Position numbers and translations under genes: made by a program
Notes under the pieces: generated by a model
The model's input: the letters and a program-made list of their open reading frames with translations, nothing else
Databases searched by the model: none
Told to the model about the DNA's origin: nothing
Shown: in pieces, positions 42,477 to 52,331 of the stretch
Position numbering within the stretch: the first letter of the stretch is position 1
How the letters are laid out: each line of letters opens with the position of its first letter
NCBI RefSeq assembly: GCF_001724135.1
Contig: NZ_MEDS01000025.1
Span: 186,001-250,000, forward strand
Source: Comamonas sp. SCN 65-56
GTDB lineage: Bacteria > Pseudomonadota > Gammaproteobacteria > Burkholderiales > Burkholderiaceae_C
DNA: 64,000 nucleotides
Direction: 5' to 3'

Positions 42477-42491
42477 TGCAAAGGAAGCACC

Positions 42492-42872
42492 ATGAACCCC
42501 ATCCACATCGTCGCCCTGCTGGCGCTGCTGCTCTACCTCGCCTTCACCGTCCTCGTGGGGCGCCAGCGCATGCGGGGGCGCGTCGTGGCGCCGGCGACCA
42601 CGGGCGATCCGGCGTTCGAGCGCGCGTTTCGCGTGCAGCAGAACACGCTGGAGCAACTCGTCGTCTTTCTGCCGGCGCTGTTCCTGGCCGGGCAGTACTG
42701 GTCGCCCAACGTGATCGCCGGCATAGGCGTGGTCTGGCTTGTCGGGCGCGTGCTCTACCGTTTTGAGTACACCAAGGATCCGGCCAGCCGCACCGCCGGC
42801 TTCATCCTCACGCTGCTGCCCACGGTGGTGCTGGTACTGGCGGCGCTGTGGGGCGTGGCGACACGAGGTTGA
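42492..42872 (+). CDS. MAPEG family membrane protein
   Basis: FERAFRVQQNTLEQLVVFLPALFLAGQYWSPNVIAGIGVVWLVGRVLYRFEYTKDPASR. Confidence 0.88.
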   Translation: MNPIHIVALLALLLYLAFTVLVGRQRMRGRVVAPATTGDPAFERAFRVQQNTLEQLVVFLPALFLAGQYWSPNVIAGIGVVWLVGRVLYRFEYTKDPASRTAGFILTLLPTVVLVLAALWGVATRG

Positions 42873-42959
42873 GCGTTCGGCGTTGAGCGTTGAGCGCGGG
42901 AAGAAGCGGGGCGCCTGCGGGTATTCACGCTGAACGCCCAACGCTCAACGCTGAACCTC
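42865..42959. repeat. Inverted-repeat element R2, copy 2 (between convergent MAPEG and lipoate ligase genes)
   Basis: GAGGTTGAGCGTTCGGCGTTGAGCGTTGAGCG...GTATTCACGCTGAACGCCCAACGCTCAACGCTGAACCTC. Confidence 0.85.
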
Positions 42960-43634
42960 TTTCCGGAGTGCTTCGCTCAGGCGGCTCGCATAGGCTTCGG
43001 CGCTGATGAAATCCGGCTTAAGGTCGGCGCATGAAACCGTGCGCGCACGCATCGCAGCCTCATCCTTTGGCTGACCGAGCGCGGCGCACAGCAACGCCCA
43101 ATCGGGTGGCGTGACCAGCGTACCGGTGACAAGCAGCACGCCGGTGCGCTGGCGCCGCTGCGCCAGACCGACGAGCTTGCGCCCGCCGACAGTGTCCACC
43201 ACCTCCCACGACGCGAGCGAGCCATAACAGGCCCACCGCACCGGCGGGCCCAGACGAGCGTCGGCCTCGGCCACCTCGGCCGGCGGCAAGGCGCGCGCGA
43301 CCACGCCCAGCCCGGCCAGCAGGCGCACGAACATCTGCCCCAGGCCCTGATAGCTGTCGTTGATGCGCCCTGCAACCCAGGGGTGATCCAGCGGCAATAC
43401 CACCGAGCCGCTCACCATCCACGGACCGGTCAACACTGCGCCGCCACCCGAGGCGCGCACCAACGCGGGCACCTGCGGCGCTTGCGTCGCAAGCTCGGTC
43501 AGCCGCTCGCGCTGCGAACAGCCCAGCACGATGGCGGGCTGCGCATAGGTCCAGATGGCGAAGCGCGGTGCAGTCACGGGCTCGCTGAGTTGCGCGGCGT
43601 TCCAGGCTTGTTCCTGTTCGGCAGTAGTGGACAT
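42945..43634 (-). CDS. Lipoate-protein ligase family protein (BPL_LplA_LipB fold)
   Basis: PALVRASGGGAVLTGPWMVSGSVVLPLDHPWVAGRINDSYQGLGQMFVRLL...RKLVGLAQRRQRTGVLLVTGTL. Confidence 0.75.
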   Translation of the reverse strand: MSTTAEQEQAWNAAQLSEPVTAPRFAIWTYAQPAIVLGCSQRERLTELATQAPQVPALVRASGGGAVLTGPWMVSGSVVLPLDHPWVAGRINDSYQGLGQMFVRLLAGLGVVARALPPAEVAEADARLGPPVRWACYGSLASWEVVDTVGGRKLVGLAQRRQRTGVLLVTGTLVTPPDWALLCAALGQPKDEAAMRARTVSCADLKPDFISAEAYASRLSEALRKEVQR

Positions 43635-43717
43635 GGCAATGCAAAGGCCGTGCATTCCTGCACGGCCTGTCGAAGGTGAAAGGTCGAGACGCGCCCGATT
43701 GTGTCAGGCGCGCAAGA

Positions 43718-45341
43718 TCAGTAAGCGCCGATGCGGTTGCTCCCGGCGCGCGCCTGGCCCTCGATGGTGTTGGCCACAGAGTTTCTGCTGTCACCCGCCG
43801 GGGCGAGCGGCGGCGTGGGCAGATCGCCCCAGGAAAAATCGGGGATCGCCACCGGCGCATACCCGGCGACATTGCCACGGCCCACCAGGTGATAGCCGCC
43901 CCCCGCCGCGTTGACGAGTTGCGGTTCGGCCTGGTTGATGCTGTTCTGCGCCACGAGTTGCGTGGCGTTGCAGGTGGCATTCGTTGCCGGGCAGCCGCCC
44001 GCGCCGTCATCGAGCAATGCATGCCCGCTCGGCCCGTCCCAGATCCAGTTGCCGCGGATCACCAGGTTGGTATCGCCGCGCGCGTCGGCCGGTACGTTGG
44101 TGCTCGCCGGGTTGCTGATGGTGCCCAGAACCCGGAAGTGATTCCACTGGCTTTGCACGCCCGCCGGGTTGTAGAAGATGTTGTTGAGCACCCAGACGTT
44201 GCGGTTGGGAATCAGCACCGCGTTGGTGCCGTCATCGACCACCGTCGTGCCCCAGCCGCCCGCCGTCAGGTATTGCTGGCAGCGCTCGCGCCCCGCGTCC
44301 CCCGGCTGGCCATCGCATGAACGCAGCCCGACCACAGCCTCGAACAAGTGGTCGCGCGTGCCGATGCGGTAGAAGGTGTTGTAGGCGAACAGCGCGTTGT
44401 ACGCACCATTGGCGCCGATGGCCGCACCCTCGACGTCATGCACCACGTTGTTGACGAAGCTGATGCCATAGGCCTCGTAGTGCAGCCAGGGCGAGCTCAT
44501 GAACTGAAAGCCCGTGCCCTGCCCGGCGGTAAAGCCCCCGGTGCCGCAATTGGAATAGGTGTTGCCCTCGATGCGCAGATACGCCGAGCCGCCCTTGGCG
44601 TACTGGCACCAGTCGCCCGCGTTGCCGATGCGGTTGCCCACCACGTGCCCGTACTGCACGGCGACGTAGTCGATCGCGTTGTCCCAGGCGCCGGTGATGG
44701 TGCTGTCTTCCAGATAGACGTATTGCGACTGGTTGATCTTGAGCGCCTCCTGGCCTTCGCGGTTGTCGCCGCCGTTGATGGTGCTCCCGCGGATCAGCAG
44801 GTGATCGCACTGCTCGCAGTGAAACGCATCGCCTGCGGGCACGGGCGTAATGTTCAGATTCAGCAGATACAGGTACTGCACGTCCAGGATGTTCAGATCG
44901 CCCTGCAGCGTCACCGTGCCCGGGGCATCGACAGCGATGATGACCGGGAAGTCGCGCGTACCATGCACGCCCTCCATGAAATGCGGCACGCTGGCGCGCG
45001 GATAGGTGCCGGGCGCCAGCAGGATGCGGTAGCCCGTGCCCGTGAGCGCACCCGACGGCACCTGCTGCCAGGCGGCATTGAGCGTGGCCAGCGGCGCGCT
45101 GGCGCTCTGGCCGTTGTTGCTGTCGCTGCCGCCGGGCGCGACGTAGATCGTCGTGATCGTGGGGCTGCCCATGTCATAGCGCCCTTGCGTTGCTGGCGCT
45201 GGCGTGGGTGCTGGCGTGGGTGTGGGGGCCGGGCTGGGCGTATCACCCCCCGCCGCCACAACCAACTGCGAGAGCGGCTGACAGCACCAGCAACGCCGCG
45301 ATGGCGCCTGTCCTGGTCATGCTTTGACGTTGGATTGACAT
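43718..45341 (-). pseudogene. Right-handed beta-helix lipoprotein; signal peptide out of frame with body
   Basis: ATG at 45341 gives MSIQRQSMTRTGAIAALLVLSAALAVGCGGGG*, stopping after a 6-G run; removing one G continues into GDTPSPAPTPTPAP...IYVAPGGSDSNNGQSASAPLATLNAAW (beta-helix body). Confidence 0.7.
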
Positions 45342-45381
45342 GAGACTCTCCTGCTGTGTGGATGTTTGTTAAACAATTTGA

Positions 45382-46557
<1,176 letters not shown>

Positions 46558-46672
46558 AACGGCGCAAGGCCATGGTACTGGGCCGATGCGATGGGAGTAC
46601 CCTAGGACCCTCCTGAAACGCGGCACTTGCACGCGTTTTTGACTGTCCTGCCAAGAAGAAAGGAAGCTTGCC

Positions 46673-48664
46673 ATGCGCAACGACTCCACGCCCGCCCCAA
46701 GCACCACCACTGCGCCAGACACCTGGCCAGCCCTGTCCACCGCCGCGCTGCGCGTGGCCTTCGGCATCATCTGGATCGTCAACGCCGCGTTCACCTGGAT
46801 GCCGAGTTTCTCGGCCAATTACGCGGGTTACCTGCGCAACGCCGCCGACGGCCAGCCCGCTTGGTCAGCTTGGTGGTTCGAGTTGTGGATCGCCATCGTC
46901 GAGCCGCACGCCGACACCTTCCTCTGGCTCACGCGCATCGCCACCACGCTGCTGGCGCTGGCCTTGCTCTTCGGCTTCGCGCGGCGCACGGTGTATGTGA
47001 TCGGCGCGCTCTACAGCCTGCTCATCTGGAGCACCGCCGGCGGCTTTGGCGGCCCCTACACCGTGGGCGCGTCCAACACCGGCGTGGGCATCATCTACGT
47101 GCTCATCTTCGCGGTGCTGATCGCGATCAACCACCGCGGTGGCACCAGCCCCTACAGCGTGGACTACTTCATTGAAATGAAGTGGCCGGGCTGGAGCTGG
47201 ATCGCCGAATGGCGCGAGCGGCGCCTGTCGGATGCGCCGCGCGTCGGCTGGTGGGCGCAAACCGGCATCCTCGCCGGTGTCGCGGCGGTCGTGTTCTTTC
47301 TCGTTGCCGGGCTGCAAAGCAGCATGAACGTGAAGGCGCCCACGCCCGCTGCCGCTGCCGCGGCCGTCTCGCCGCTGCAGTTGATGAGCAAGGAGCCGGT
47401 CAAGAAGGCTTATGACGCGACGCTGCCGCCGCTGTCCAAAGACAAGGAAGTGACGGTCACCATCGACGTGACCGACGAGGCGGTGGAAATCGCCAGTGGC
47501 GTGAAGTACCAGGCCTGGCCCTACGGCGGCACGGTCCCCGGCCCGACCATCCACGTCAAGCAGGGCCAGATGGTCAAGATCGTGCTCAAGAACAAGGCCA
47601 CGATGCACCACTCGATCGACTTTCACTCGGCCTTCACGCCGCCCAACACCAGCTTTCACGACATCAACCCCGGCGAGCAGATCGAGTTCACCTTTGAAGC
47701 CAAGGTACCGGGCACCTTCGTCTACCACTGCGGCACGCCGCCGGTGCTGCTGCACATGGCCAACGGCATGTACGGCGCCATCATCGTCGACCCGATCGAC
47801 GACCCGCGCCCCAAGGCCGACAAGGAATACGTGCTGGTGCAAAGCGAGTGGTACACGCGCCAGGTCTCGGGCAACCTGATGGGCCCGGACTTCGGCAAGA
47901 TGGAAAAGATGCAGGCCGACATCGTCGCCTTCAACGGCGTCGCCTTCCAGTACCAGGCCCATCCGCTCACCGCCGAACCGAACGAGCGCGTGCGCCTGTA
48001 CGTGGTCAACGCCGGCCCGAGCTTCTGGAGCGCCTTCCACGTGATCGGCGCGATCTTCGACAAGGTCTACCCGGACGGCAACCCCAAGAACGCGCTCAGC
48101 GGCGTCTCCACCTACAGCGTCGGCCCGGGCGAAGGCATCGTGTTTGACGTGGTGATTCCCGACCCGGGCAATTACGTCTTTGTCGACCACTCCTTTGCCC
48201 ATCTGGAAAAGGGCGCGGCCGGCTCGCTGCGCATCGGCAACCCCGACAACTTCGTCAAGCCCAAGGTCTCCAAGATCGAAGGGCACGCGCCAGCCGCCGC
48301 GCACGCCGCAGCACCAGCAGCCGCCAGCGGCCCGTACAAGTTCGACGCGGCGCGCGGCGAGCAGCTCTACACCAGCACCTGCGCGGCCTGCCACCAGGCC
48401 AATGGCGCGGGCCTGCCTGGCGCCTTCCCGCCACTGGTGAAGAACCCCGCCGTGCTCGCGGCCGACCCGACCAAGCAGTTGCGCGCCATCCTGCATGGCC
48501 TCTCCGGCGAGGTCATCGACGGCGTGAGCTACCCGAGCCCGATGCCGCCGTTCGCTGCTGCGCTGTCGGATGCCGACGTGGCCGACATCGCCAACCACGA
48601 GCGCACTGCATGGGGCAATCAGGCCAAGCTGGTGACCGCCGACCAGGTCAAGGCACTGCGCTGA
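46673..48664 (+). CDS. NirK-type two-domain copper protein with N-terminal DoxX-like membrane domain and C-terminal cytochrome c
   Basis: N-terminal TM domain; MHHSIDFHSA and YHCGTPPVLLHMANGM copper ligand motifs; C-terminal CAACH heme motif. Confidence 0.82.
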   Translation: MRNDSTPAPSTTTAPDTWPALSTAALRVAFGIIWIVNAAFTWMPSFSANYAGYLRNAADGQPAWSAWWFELWIAIVEPHADTFLWLTRIATTLLALALLFGFARRTVYVIGALYSLLIWSTAGGFGGPYTVGASNTGVGIIYVLIFAVLIAINHRGGTSPYSVDYFIEMKWPGWSWIAEWRERRLSDAPRVGWWAQTGILAGVAAVVFFLVAGLQSSMNVKAPTPAAAAAAVSPLQLMSKEPVKKAYDATLPPLSKDKEVTVTIDVTDEAVEIASGVKYQAWPYGGTVPGPTIHVKQGQMVKIVLKNKATMHHSIDFHSAFTPPNTSFHDINPGEQIEFTFEAKVPGTFVYHCGTPPVLLHMANGMYGAIIVDPIDDPRPKADKEYVLVQSEWYTRQVSGNLMGPDFGKMEKMQADIVAFNGVAFQYQAHPLTAEPNERVRLYVVNAGPSFWSAFHVIGAIFDKVYPDGNPKNALSGVSTYSVGPGEGIVFDVVIPDPGNYVFVDHSFAHLEKGAAGSLRIGNPDNFVKPKVSKIEGHAPAAAHAAAPAAASGPYKFDAARGEQLYTSTCAACHQANGAGLPGAFPPLVKNPAVLAADPTKQLRAILHGLSGEVIDGVSYPSPMPPFAAALSDADVADIANHERTAWGNQAKLVTADQVKALR

Positions 48665-48856
48665 CACTGGCGCCGTCGCGGATCCCAGTCCGCGGCGGCA
48701 ACCACGTTCCAACGATGGGGCGCTGATCCGTTTGCGATATCAACTATTGACGTCGCAGTAAAATGTGACATCCGCTAACATTTACGCCGCACTGCGGCGG
48801 GAGCAGCCCAAATTCCCAAGTCCGGCGCCGGCTTTCGCCTTTGGCCACTGCGCACC

Positions 48857-51655
48857 TTGCACAGCCAGTCGCTGCTGGCGCTGGCACTGGTTGCATTGCT
48901 CGCGCTAGGCAACCTGCTGACGGTTGAATCGCTGCTGCGCCGCTCGGACAATGTCGCGGCCACGCTGAACGTGGCCGGCAAGCTGCGCATGCTGGGCCAG
49001 CGCGTGGGTTTCGAGGCGCTCGTCGCCGCCCATCATGGCCGGGCACTGCCGCTGACGGACTACGAGCTGGCCTTTGGCGCCGCCGGGCAGGCGCTGGCGC
49101 ACGGCGGCACGGCCTTCGATTTGTCCGTGGACCCGCTGAGTAACGCGCTGCAGCCCATGCTGGCGGCGCAGCACGCCAGCTGGCAGGCCTATCGCGCTGA
49201 ACTGGCGGCACTGCCGGTTCAAGCGGCACCCGACGCGGCCGTTCTGGCGCGCCTTTCCCAGTCCGGCAACGCGCTGCTGCAACAGACGGAAGCGTTGATG
49301 GATGCGCTGGTGGCGCACGCCGGCGCGGTGCAGCGCAGAGCACGCATCGCCAGCCTGGGGCTGTTCGTGCTGGATGTGCTGTTGCTGGCGCTGGGGTATC
49401 TGGTGGTCCGGCGCCAGGTCCTGCGCCCGGTGCGCGCGCTGGTGCGCCAGTGCACGGCGATGGCCAACGGCGACTTCGGCCACCGGGCGCCGATCGCGGT
49501 GCGCAACGAATTGGCGCAACTGGCGCAAGCGCTCGATGCCTCATCCGGGCAAATCGCCCGACTGCTGGCCGACGTGCAGACCGAGCGCCAGGCGCTGGCA
49601 CGGGTGCAGGCCATGTTCGATGGCCTGACGCAGAACGACGTGGCGGGTATCTACGTGCTCGATGCGCAACTGCGCTTCGTCCATGTCAACGAACAGCTCG
49701 CGCGCATGCTGGACTATCCGCGCAGCGCGCTGCAGGATGGGTTCGAGGTCCGGCGCCTGTTTGCCGATGACACATGGCCGCAGGTGCAGCGCAGCATCGA
49801 CGACCGCCTGCAGGGCCGCACGCGCAGCGCGCGCTACGAATGCGACGCGCTGCGGGGCGACGGCGCACCGATACAGGTGGAAATTTTCAGCTCGGTGATG
49901 CAGCTGGGCGATCAGCCCGGCATCATCGGCATGTTCTTCGATATCGGCCAGCGCAAACGCGCCGAAGCCTCGCTGCGCCAGGGCAGCATCGTCTATCGCC
50001 ACACGCGCGACGCCATCGTGATTACCGACAAGGACGGCGTGGTGCAGGATGTGAACCCGGCCTTCACCACCATCACCGGCTATGCGCCCGCCGAGATCAT
50101 CGGTCGGCGCATGAACCTGCTGAGCTCGGGCCAGCACGACCGCAGCTTCTACCAGGCGATGTGGACCAGCCTGCTGCAAACCGGCTCCTGGAGTGGCGAC
50201 ATCCACAACCGGCGCAAGAACGGCGAGCAGTTCACCGAGCACCTGACGGTCTCCACTGCATATAAGGACGATGGCAGCGTGGACTGCCGCATCGGTCTGT
50301 TTGCCGACGTGACCGAGGAGCGCATGCGCGCCGCCGCACTCTGGCACCAGGCCCATTACGACCACCTGACCGGCCTGCCCAACCGCCAGATGTTCGAACA
50401 GCACCTGCACGCCAGCATGGAGCATGCGCGTGCCAGCGGCCTGCCGATGGCGCTCATCTTCCTGGATCTGGATCTGTTCAAGCAGGTCAACGACACCTTC
50501 GGCCACGACGAGGGCGATGCGCTGCTGCAGGAGGCGGCGCGCCGGCTGCTGTCGCTGGTGCGCAGCTCCGACCTGGTGGCGCGCCTGGGCGGCGACGAAT
50601 TCACCATCGTGCTGCAGGACATCCGCAGCTCCAGGGATGTCGAAATCGTCTGCGAAAAGGTGCTCCATGCCATCGTGCAACCCTATGCCCTGCGGCGCAA
50701 CACGGTGCACATCTCGGTCAGCGTCGGCGTGGCCCTCTACCCGCGCGACGCCGCCGACGGCGCAACCCTGCTCAAGAACGCCGACCTGGCGATGTATACC
50801 TCCAAGGCCAGGGGGCGCAACCGCTATTCGGAGTTCTCCAGCGCGTTGCTGGAGCGCGAACAGCAGCGCCTGCAAATGCTGCACGAGCTGGAGAAAGGGC
50901 TGCAGCGCGAGGAGTTCGTGCTGCATTACCAGCCCATCGTGGACCTGCGCACGCTGCGCATCGTCAAGGCCGAAGCGCTGGTGCGCTGGCAGCAGCCGCT
51001 GCATGGCCTGGTGAGCCCGGCCCAGTTCATCCCCGCCGCCGAAGAATCCGGCCTCATCGTGCCGCTGGGCGACTGGGTGCTGCGCCAGGCCACGCGCCAG
51101 CTGCAGGATTGGCGTGCGCACATCGCACCGGATTTTTCGCTCAGCGTCAATGTCTCCCCGCGTCAGCTGCACGCCGACGAGCAAAAGGTGCAGGACTGGC
51201 TCGACTGGCTCGCACAACTGGGTCTGCCGCTGCACAGTCTCACGCTCGAGATCACCGAAGGCGTGCTGCTCAATGGCGACCGCGCCACCAGCGACAAGAT
51301 GCAGGCGCTGCAGCGCGCAGGCATCGCGATTTCGCTCGACGATTTCGGCACCGGCTATTCGTCGCTGTCCTACCTCAAGCGGTTTGCCATCAACCACCTG
51401 AAGATAGACCGCAGCTTCGTCGACAAGCTGCCGCAGTCCGCGGAAGACGGCGTGCTGTGCAACGCCATCGTCGCCATGTCGCATCAGCTGGGCATCGCCG
51501 TCATCGCAGAAGGCGTGGAAACGCCCGAGCAGCACGAGTTTCTGCGCGCCGCCGGTTGCGACTTCGGCCAGGGCTACTGGTACGGCAAACCGATGCCGGC
51601 CGAGGCCTTCACCCAGCGGCTGCAAGCCGAACACACCGCGCCTGCCACCGCCTGA
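48857..51655 (+). CDS. PilJ/NarX-type sensor with HAMP, PAS, GGDEF and EAL domains
   Basis: NVAGKLRMLGQRVGFEALVAAH, two PAS segments, LVARLGGDEFTIVL, AEALVRWQQP, DDFGTGYSSLSYLKRF. Start codon unclear. Confidence 0.88.
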   Translation: MHSQSLLALALVALLALGNLLTVESLLRRSDNVAATLNVAGKLRMLGQRVGFEALVAAHHGRALPLTDYELAFGAAGQALAHGGTAFDLSVDPLSNALQPMLAAQHASWQAYRAELAALPVQAAPDAAVLARLSQSGNALLQQTEALMDALVAHAGAVQRRARIASLGLFVLDVLLLALGYLVVRRQVLRPVRALVRQCTAMANGDFGHRAPIAVRNELAQLAQALDASSGQIARLLADVQTERQALARVQAMFDGLTQNDVAGIYVLDAQLRFVHVNEQLARMLDYPRSALQDGFEVRRLFADDTWPQVQRSIDDRLQGRTRSARYECDALRGDGAPIQVEIFSSVMQLGDQPGIIGMFFDIGQRKRAEASLRQGSIVYRHTRDAIVITDKDGVVQDVNPAFTTITGYAPAEIIGRRMNLLSSGQHDRSFYQAMWTSLLQTGSWSGDIHNRRKNGEQFTEHLTVSTAYKDDGSVDCRIGLFADVTEERMRAAALWHQAHYDHLTGLPNRQMFEQHLHASMEHARASGLPMALIFLDLDLFKQVNDTFGHDEGDALLQEAARRLLSLVRSSDLVARLGGDEFTIVLQDIRSSRDVEIVCEKVLHAIVQPYALRRNTVHISVSVGVALYPRDAADGATLLKNADLAMYTSKARGRNRYSEFSSALLEREQQRLQMLHELEKGLQREEFVLHYQPIVDLRTLRIVKAEALVRWQQPLHGLVSPAQFIPAAEESGLIVPLGDWVLRQATRQLQDWRAHIAPDFSLSVNVSPRQLHADEQKVQDWLDWLAQLGLPLHSLTLEITEGVLLNGDRATSDKMQALQRAGIAISLDDFGTGYSSLSYLKRFAINHLKIDRSFVDKLPQSAEDGVLCNAIVAMSHQLGIAVIAEGVETPEQHEFLRAAGCDFGQGYWYGKPMPAEAFTQRLQAEHTAPATA

Positions 51656-51734
51656 AAAACCTGGCCACCACTGCGTGGCCAACGGCAGAAACGCCGCCCT
51701 ATTTGCCTGACTGGTCAATTATTGATGATGCAAA

Positions 51735-51740
51735 TATAAT
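51735..51740 (+). promoter_or_regulatory. -10-like TATAAT immediately upstream of marR
   Basis: Exact TATAAT six nt upstream of ATG 51746. Confidence 0.45.
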
Positions 51741-51745
51741 GCGCC

Positions 51746-52237
51746 ATGCCCGAAACCCCGGCAGGCGCCTGCGCCTCGCCCTCTGACACCCCTTACGACG
51801 CTCACAGCAGCATTGGTCGACAGTTGCGCCGCCTGGTGACGCAACTGGCGTCCACGGTAGACCGCCGCATGGAGCCCCTGGGGCTGACCGATGCCCAATG
51901 GCGCCCCTTGCTGTGCCTGCTGCACGGCTCGCCCGCCACCGCATCCGAGCTGGCACGCCTGTGCGGCCTGGATACCGGCGGGCTCACGCGGCTGGTGGAC
52001 AGACTGCTGGCCAAAGGCCTGTGCCAACGCGAACGCAGCCGCACCGACCGGCGCGTGGTGCAAATCTCGCTCACGCCCGAAGGCGAGCGGGTGGCGGCCC
52101 AACTGCCCGAGGTGCTCAGCCAAGTGCAGCGCGAACTGCTGCACGGCTTCAGCAGTGAGGAAGAAACACAACTGCGCGCCATGCTCGCCCGCCTGCAGGA
52201 CAACGCCCTGGCGCTGGATCAGCTACCCAAAATTTGA
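51746..52237 (+). CDS. MarR family transcriptional regulator
   Basis: SELARLCGLDTGGLTRLVDRLLAKGLCQRERSRTDRRVVQISLTPEGERV winged-helix MarR pattern. Confidence 0.9.
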   Translation: MPETPAGACASPSDTPYDAHSSIGRQLRRLVTQLASTVDRRMEPLGLTDAQWRPLLCLLHGSPATASELARLCGLDTGGLTRLVDRLLAKGLCQRERSRTDRRVVQISLTPEGERVAAQLPEVLSQVQRELLHGFSSEEETQLRAMLARLQDNALALDQLPKI

Positions 52238-52290
52238 AAGAAAACAGTGCTTTGCGCATGACCATCAAGCGCTGAAAGCTATCTTTTTAC
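52229..52290 (-). repeat. Dispersed repeat R1 copy E (marR-emrA gap)
   Basis: AAAAAGATAGCTTTCAGCGCTTGATGGTCATGCGCAAAGCACTGTTTTCTT on the minus strand. Confidence 0.65.
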
Positions 52291-52331
52291 AAGCACTGTG
52301 GGCACAGTGCCCAACCCTTATCGCGCCTGCC

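Noticed and set aside
43330-43370. CTGATAGCTGTCG inside lipoate ligase as another R1 copy
   Set aside because: Only the ATAGCT core matches; the segment encodes the family's normal NDSYQGLGQ region.
48665-48715. Terminator after the NirK-like gene (CGCGGA-TCCCAG-TCCGCG stem)
   Set aside because: Stem is good but no T-run follows; not called.
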